From contig OX155965.1 of the NCBI GenBank assembly GCA_944548615.1, forward strand, positions 25,782,946-25,846,945: a DNA stretch of 64,000 nt. Reading direction: 5' to 3'. The notes beneath the pieces were generated by a model. It was not told where the DNA came from, searched no databases, and was given only the letters and a program-made list of their open reading frames with translations. Each line of letters starts with the position of its first letter. Within the stretch, counting starts at the first letter, position 1. The position numbers and the translations under genes were made by a program. This document shows positions 58,960-64,000 of the stretch, piece after piece. This stretch comes from Micropterix aruncella (taxonomy: Eukaryota; Arthropoda; Insecta; Lepidoptera; Micropterigidae).

Positions 58960-59345
58960 GGTTGTCGACTACAGCGGGCGAGCCCGTCATCTCAGGAAGT
59001 TTTAACGATTTTTCGTTCGAGACTTTCTGATATATGTAGGCTGTTCGCAACTCCACGACAAACCTTTCAAGGGTTAACTCTATATGTGACAACTAGAGTT
59101 GTCAACTACAACGGGCGAATCCGTCACCTCACGATTATCACACATTTAACGATTAGTCGTTCTATCTCCCTGGAGTGAGCGCAGAATACTTGGACAAAAC
59201 AGTCCACCGTCAAGCTCCGCCACAAACCCGTAAGAGGCCAACGCCTTAACCGCGAGATAGCCAGGAGTGTTACCCAGCGGGCTTACACTCACGCCCTTAC
59301 TTCCAATTGCGACCATATTACTCCAGTCTCTCGATTGGTTACGTT
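58960..59345 (+). repeat. Dispersed repeat family X, copy 3
   Basis: Two left ends in a row: GTTGTCGACTACAGCGGGCG at 58961 and GTTGTCAACTACAACGGGCG at 59098. The second continues through TCTATCTCCCTGGAGTGAGC, CAGTCCACCGTCAAGCTCCG and CCCGTAAGAGGCCAACGCCT to CAGTCTCTCGATTGG. The duplicated left end suggests insertion of one copy into, or next to, another. Confidence 0.65.
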
Positions 59346-59520
59346 GACAAATACATGCTGTCATGTTAGAAGCGAGATCCCAAGGTCGCGACGTAATCAA
59401 ATAATATTATATTTTGACGTTAAGACACTGTAACTACCGTCACGCCAACACCGATATGCGTCATGTTAATTCATCGTATTTATGTGTATTACATAGTTAT
59501 ATTTTTCTCAGTGTACCTTG
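59346..59520. repeat. Right part of the 46724-type TIR element
   Basis: TCATGTTAGAAGCGAGATCC, CAAGGTCGCGACGTAAT and GCGTCATGTTAATTCAT match 46939-47050, and the piece ends in ATATTTTTCTCAG. Confidence 0.6.
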
Positions 59521-59995
59521 AATATATATCTCACACAAATGGCAAAGGTAACTGTACCTATAAGCGCTCTCTCAGATTTTGTCTAAAACTAAGTCTCAGT
59601 AATCGGGACGATATCTAATGAAATTCCAAGGCAAAGAGGACGGAATTGCTCGACACGTCTGCGCTTTACGTGCTCCGTTGAACTCCGTTCGCTGCGTGGC
59701 TTTGCCGGCTAACTGTGTTGTGCTGTACTCCAAGTTTGGCTGTTCGCAGCTGTCAAATGCATGACGTCATTTGTATTCAGGGTCCGACGGAGTCGCTCCG
59801 TGCACGTACCAATTATGACGTCACACAAAATGGCAGTCGACGCGGAAGTGACAAGGGCGGAAATTAAGATTTCCACTGGCGAATCGACCTTTCAGCGAGC
59901 AATGAAATACTCTTCTCTAAACTTAGAGCTGTTCGCCTCGGAGAATAGTCAAGTAACTCGATTTCAAATACAAGCTTTTACTATACAGGATGTGT
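59521..59995. other. Unannotated spacer
   Basis: GC-richer in 59600-59900. The plus frame at 59761-60150 runs into the MITE that follows and is not considered a gene. Confidence 0.4.
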
Positions 59996-60225
59996 TTTTT
60001 TTAAGTGGCATACTTGAAGTGGGTGAATCGGAACGGGAAAATCAGCAACTTTTGATTAAAAAATTGGGAATAACACAGCAACAAAAAGTGTTTGTTTTGA
60101 AAAATAGTACAAAAAGATTTAGGCGCGATGCGCTATCTAGCGGTAGATGAAATATCGCAAATATTGTTTATTCGCGATGTTTTACCTATTGCTAGATGGC
60201 GCAGCGCGGTCAACGTTTGTGAATC
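59996..60225 (+). mobile_element. TA-target MITE, copy 3, right end lost
   Basis: After TA it begins CAGGATGTGTTTTTTTTAAG with CATACTTGAAGTGGGTGAAT, the left terminal repeat of the 28480 copy. The central hairpin, GCGCTATCTAGCGGTAGA with GCTAGATGGCGCAGCGCG, is well preserved (60129-60201). The right terminal repeat is not recognisable. Confidence 0.6.
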
Positions 60226-60892
60226 AGCGATAACGTTGCCGTGACCGTTATACAGCCTATTTGTGCTATTTTGGTAGTTACCACTGGCCAACAAAATTTA
60301 ACTTTCTTTTTCTGTAACATTAGTTCATCTTTATGTTTTCAAGGCTGCTGAATACGAAAATGATAATGAAAATGCAAGTTTGGCTCTTGTTTTTGAGTCT
60401 GTTTTGTTTGTTTGACGCTTTCAAGAATTGACAAAAGCCTATGCATATGTTAACCTTGTAGTTCTCGTTTGGAGGAAGGTCACTGATGGCGCAATCGCTT
60501 TTATTTTGTTGCTAGTGATTCCCTGATGAGCGTCCAGCAATAATCTGCTAACATTAATTCACTCCACTTTCTCCGGTATATTTGTTCCATGTCCGATTTT
60601 CTTTTGGTGGAGGAGTCCACCATGTTCGTCGCTAACAGTACCACAGATTTCGGATAAGAAGTTCAAGTGTGAATGTAAGAAGTGTAACTTGTTACATTAA
60701 CATGTTACACCCAAGTCTATCGTAACACTGCAGAAGTTTTATAACAATATCCTTATAGTTTTCTGACTTACGACCCCCATGGTCGTCTTCGTGATCAACA
60801 TGGTCAATTTAGTACAGAACAACTGACTTTGTTGTTGTTATATTTTCACTGTTGGCTGGTGTTATTGATTGGTTTAGTAGACGATTACTGAT
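60226..60892. other. Unannotated spacer
   Basis: Nothing recognised. Confidence 0.45.
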
Positions 60893-61015
60893 TAGTCACT
60901 TACACACATGTTACACGCACATATACATATAAACACTTCATAGTAGGGTTGGTCTTAAGAGATTGTCGTATGATAATAAACCTGCCCATTGTGAAATATA
61001 ACGATAAAGGGTAGA
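60893..61015 (+). mobile_element. tRNA-SINE 3' tail fragment
   Basis: ATATAAACACTTCATAGTAG, GTATGATAATAAACCTGCCC and ATTGTGAAAT match the tail of the SINE at 53780-54019. The head is missing here. Confidence 0.6.
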
Positions 61016-61094
61016 AACGAATTACTGGTTGAATTCAGGACATGTAACTAGATAATATACAAAACGCAAGAGCAATAAGAAGGACGTCATGGTG

Positions 61095-61190
61095 ACGGAC
61101 TCAAGGGAAAATGGTAGTCCAGCCGGGAGTTTAACCTGGGACCTTACAAAGTAAGATCAGGCGACCTAACTACTATGCCACCGTGTTATA
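61095..61190 (-). mobile_element. tRNA-SINE head fragment
   Basis: Minus strand from about 61188: GGTGGCATAGTAGTTAGGTC (box A region), then GTAAGGTCCCAGGTTAAACT (degraded box B) and CCCGGCTGGACTACCATTTT. It faces the plus-oriented tail at 60893-61015, so the locus holds two opposed SINE pieces. Confidence 0.65.
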
Positions 61191-61199
61191 TTGTTAACA

Positions 61200-62045
61200 T
61201 TAGCAAATCAAACAACAACGCATATTAACACTCATTATCGGTAGGTATCACAGGTAATTAACGAGCATTATCTGCTTTCCTAATTTTCAACGATTAAGAT
61301 AATACCGTGTAACCTACATTATAAGCTTAAATTAGACTTTATTCGAATAATCATATATTGCATGACAGATATACGATTATTCCTTAGAAGCTTACCTAAA
61401 TGAAAAGTGTAGAATTTTCTGTTAATTTTATAACTTTTTAACGACAATTATGACAGCTTAAATTTTTTAGACTATAAGTACAGCCATCTTTGTAACCAAT
61501 GTTCATTTTTCAATTTTGTACAGTTTTGGAATTGCTTACAAGATCTTGTAATCATTTTCATTTTCTAAAGGCTTCGATTATCGAACAAAAGGTTAACAAG
61601 ATAAAGTCCCCAGCACAGCGTCGCATAGTGTTTCGCTTCAGAGAAATAAGGTAGTACAAATTCATTACTGAATTTTATAAAAAAAAAATACTGACAAGAT
61701 AATATTACTAATATAGTTTGTACGAACAGAGGTTCTTGATTTCGTTACTTTTTATCGCTCGTTTAAATTTATATTGAATTGTTTTGGTTCTATAATCTGT
61801 GTTTGTTTGTATTGTGGATAAGAAATTTAAGTATTTAAGGGTATAACCATTATTCACATTTTAATAATTTATTTTGCTAAATTTATATTCCAAATATTTC
61901 TCTTCGTTACTCGGCCTACCGGATTTATTCCTGACGGCCGCGAAAGGAAGAAAGAAAAAGAAACTAAACTGAAATGACGAATGTCAACCCGCACTGCGTA
62001 ATACGGCGATTTATATTAAAAACGCTGCTTTATCCTTATATGAGA
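61200..62045. other. AT-rich spacer
   Basis: No gene recognised. Confidence 0.5.
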
Positions 62046-62245
62046 NNNNNNNNNNNNNNNNNNNNNNNNNNNNNNNNNNNNNNNNNNNNNNNNNNNNNNN
62101 NNNNNNNNNNNNNNNNNNNNNNNNNNNNNNNNNNNNNNNNNNNNNNNNNNNNNNNNNNNNNNNNNNNNNNNNNNNNNNNNNNNNNNNNNNNNNNNNNNNN
62201 NNNNNNNNNNNNNNNNNNNNNNNNNNNNNNNNNNNNNNNNNNNNN
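62046..62245. other. Assembly gap (200 N)
   Basis: Exactly 200 undetermined bases. TATATGAGA ends the left contig (62037-62045) and also begins the right contig (62246-62254), so the contigs may really overlap. Confidence 0.98.
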
Positions 62246-62254
62246 TATATGAGA

Positions 62255-62936
62255 GCAAAGGGTCGCAGCACGTACCCTGTGACACTCGGGAGGACAAAAC
62301 GATTTTAACAATATGACACACTTCTAAATCGGTTCGATTATTCTCGAATTAAAAAAAAGAATTAATTGCATAGATATTAACATAAAGCAACTGCAATTGA
62401 AATGCTATTGTTATTTTTTTTTGAAAAGCATAGAAAATATTTACGGATGACAAGTAGTTTTTGAAAAGACTTATAGATTCCATATTTCAGAAATATTTAT
62501 TCAGCGGTTTCAAAATTATAAAGTTTTAAAAATAATTGGTTACATTATGCTGACTGCTTCCTTTCATTGATGTGAGGGCATATGGTGGAATAAAGAAACG
62601 GGAAATATACATAAATGAATCCTGGACACATAACACTCCTTTTTGGGCAGTCTCTTAAAAACACTGTGCGCCGTCGGTTGCCGAGTATTATAAGGAAAAT
62701 TTATCAACTAACAAAAGGCAGCTGGAAATTATCGAGTCGGCTGGAAGGCGGAATGTTTCGACTTTGTGTTTACTCGCCAGAAGGGCGAATTTTCCGCGAT
62801 CACTGGGCGGGTGTGCGTAGACAATAATGGCCGCTCGGGCCACTCTATTGAAATTGGAGGGAAAAGTTTTTAATTGCATCCCACTCGCTTCGCCCGTGCG
62901 ACGAGAAATAATACACTTCGTTATTAATTTTATAAT
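62255..62936. other. Unannotated; one open frame
   Basis: A 70-codon plus frame (62615-62827) is GC-richer than its surroundings and reads LEGGMFRLCVYSPEGRIFRD near its end. No family recognised. Confidence 0.25.
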
Positions 62937-63089
62937 GTACAGCGTGACTTTTTAATTTAGGACCATTCAAGGCGCTCAACTCTTAAGTAACCTAGATGGG
63001 GAAGCTATTCAATCTTATTCTATTGAAGGGAAATGCCTTTTTGGACCGTTCCCAAGCCGGGCAGTGGACAGGGGAAGTGGTATTTGTAA
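62937..63089 (+). repeat. Direct repeat, copy 1
   Basis: ACAGCGTGACTTTTTAATTT, CTCAACTCTTAAGTAA, CTATTGAAGGGAAATGCCTT and GGGCAGTGGACAGGGGAAGT, then GTATTTG. The same order returns at 63574-63735. The palindromic MITE at 63090 is inserted at its right edge. Confidence 0.75.
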
Positions 63090-63233
63090 GGGGCTCTCTA
63101 GACGATCAAGCATGCTTGTCAAGCATCGCGTCGCGGGCTGGGAGGGGATCGTAAACCGCAGGAAATATGCAAATATGTTTTTAAATATTTACCAAAAATG
63201 ACTAATTTTGTAGTTTTATACCTGGGAGTCCCG
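63090..63233. mobile_element. 317-bp palindromic MITE, copy 4, 3'-truncated
   Basis: Left half only: GGGGCTCTCTAGACGATCAA to ATACCTGGGAGTCCC, preceded by TAA (63087-63089). It is broken at the centre of the palindrome and joined to unrelated sequence. Confidence 0.75.
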
Positions 63234-63324
63234 AGCTTTATACCAGACCCGAGTGACCGTGGCGGGCATAGGACGCCTCGGTCCGCGATATTTTCACACT
63301 GAATAACCAATTACGTTAGATTTT

Positions 63325-63545
63325 AAACCTGTGACCAGACTACGGGACGGATAAATCCTGCCAAATTGGTAGTAAGGGCGCGAGGTCGGCTCGCTGTTTT
63401 CACTTGTAAGGCGTTGGTGCCTCGCGGTAAGCGTTGCTAGACTGTGGACTGCTATCCATAAGTCTCTATGTTCACTCCAGGTTGAAGGAAAGATTACAAA
63501 TCGTTGTAACTTCCTAGGGTGACGGGTTCGCCCGTTATGGATGAC
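63325..63545 (-). repeat. Dispersed repeat family X, copy 4
   Basis: Reverse copy: GTAAGGCGTTGGTGCCTCGC, GGACTGCTATCCATAAG, TTCACTCCAGGTTGAAGGAA and GTGACGGGTTCGCCCGTTAT at its end. Confidence 0.6.
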
Positions 63546-63573
63546 GCCTTGAACGTTCGTTATTAATTTAATA

Positions 63574-63740
63574 ACGTACAGCGTGACTTTTCCATTTTGG
63601 ACCCATTCAAAGCACTAAACTCTTAAGTAAGCTGGACGATGTAGCTATTCTATTGAAGGGAAATGCTTTTCTGTGCCTTTCTCCAACCAGGGCAGTGTGC
63701 AGAGGAAAGTCGTATTTGTTACATGAGTCATATTTAAAAC
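63574..63740 (+). repeat. Direct repeat, copy 2
   Basis: ACAGCGTGACTTTTCCATTT, CTAAACTCTTAAGTAAG, CTATTGAAGGGAAATGCTTT and GGGCAGTGTGCAGAGGAAAG, then GTATTTGTTACATGAG. It has no MITE at the position where copy 1 has one. Confidence 0.75.
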
Positions 63741-64000
63741 ACTACAAAATATAATCTAAAGCTCATGTTATGAACACCACAATGTAAACTCAAATACATT
63801 TCCAGTTGTGGAGAAAACTACTCGTTTACCTGTTATATATCGCATGTTATACAAATCGGAAGTTTTTATAATGTATATGAATGATTTTGTGAAATAAACT
63901 ATTTAGTTAATCTAGTGAAAAGGGGTTGATTATGTAACTAGGGTTTATAACAAGTCGCTATTTGAGTCACCAGTTTTGACAACAGTTGTGTCAACAGTCA
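63741..64000. other. AT-rich spacer to the window end
   Basis: Nothing recognised. Confidence 0.5.

Noticed and set aside
61974..62321. Open frames across the N run
   Set aside because: They consist of undetermined bases.

Overview
This is a stretch of nuclear DNA from an insect, most probably a moth or butterfly. It is AT-rich, has no prokaryotic gene layout, and is filled with transposable-element remains of the kinds common in Lepidoptera: piggyBac, mariner/Tc1, hAT and PIF/Harbinger DNA elements and their short derivatives, RTE-, jockey- and CR1-like LINE 3' ends, and tRNA-derived SINEs. The order is inferred from the repeat mix; no marker gene fixes it. I found no host protein-coding gene I would defend. 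The only intact long reading frame is the 361-residue transposase of a complete mariner-type element at 31123-32423. There is one 200-base assembly gap (62046-62245).

Layout. 1-3.5 kb: a LINE 3' end, a Harbinger-like element with a broken transposase, an IS630/Tc1-like DDE remnant and a dispersed repeat. 4-5.3 kb: a tandem-repeat element (about 120 bp units) interrupted by a 5S-rRNA-derived retroposon and a LINE tail, followed by a long (TA)n. 5.7-9.7 kb: a small reverse-transcriptase scrap, an unrecognised coding-like stretch and two dispersed families. 10-16 kb: a TA-target MITE, two near-perfect hairpin elements with 12-14 bp target duplications, and a deleted piggyBac element that hosts the second hairpin. 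16-24 kb: mostly AT-rich spacer, a tRNA-SINE split by a 317-bp palindromic MITE, and a 700-bp foldback element. 24.4-26.4 kb: a decayed mariner split by a hAT element (itself split by a small TIR element) and by a truncated retroposon, each with a clear target duplication. 27-30.5 kb: an RTE LINE end, further copies of the tandem element, a TA MITE and a piggyBac-like MITE. 31-32.6 kb: the intact DD41D mariner inside a TA-rich site. 34-38 kb: a LINE RT end and dispersed repeats. 40-49 kb: GC-rich patches, another LINE and a 1.84-kb composite with about 260-bp terminal inverted repeats. 50-53 kb: two CpG-rich patches. 53-64 kb: duplicated sequence, SINE pieces, three long (TA)n arrays and more MITEs.

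How the parts relate. This is an archive of insertion events rather than a set of cooperating genes. Several insertions can be ordered because each lies inside another element or because an empty paralogous site exists in the same window (53744 for the MITE at 54254; about 30462 for the MITE at 28480). The most unusual signals are: repeat units that carry sequences matching the CTCF core consensus, a compact 5S-rRNA-headed retroposon, perfect-hairpin elements with long target duplications, and the apparently intact DD41D transposon.
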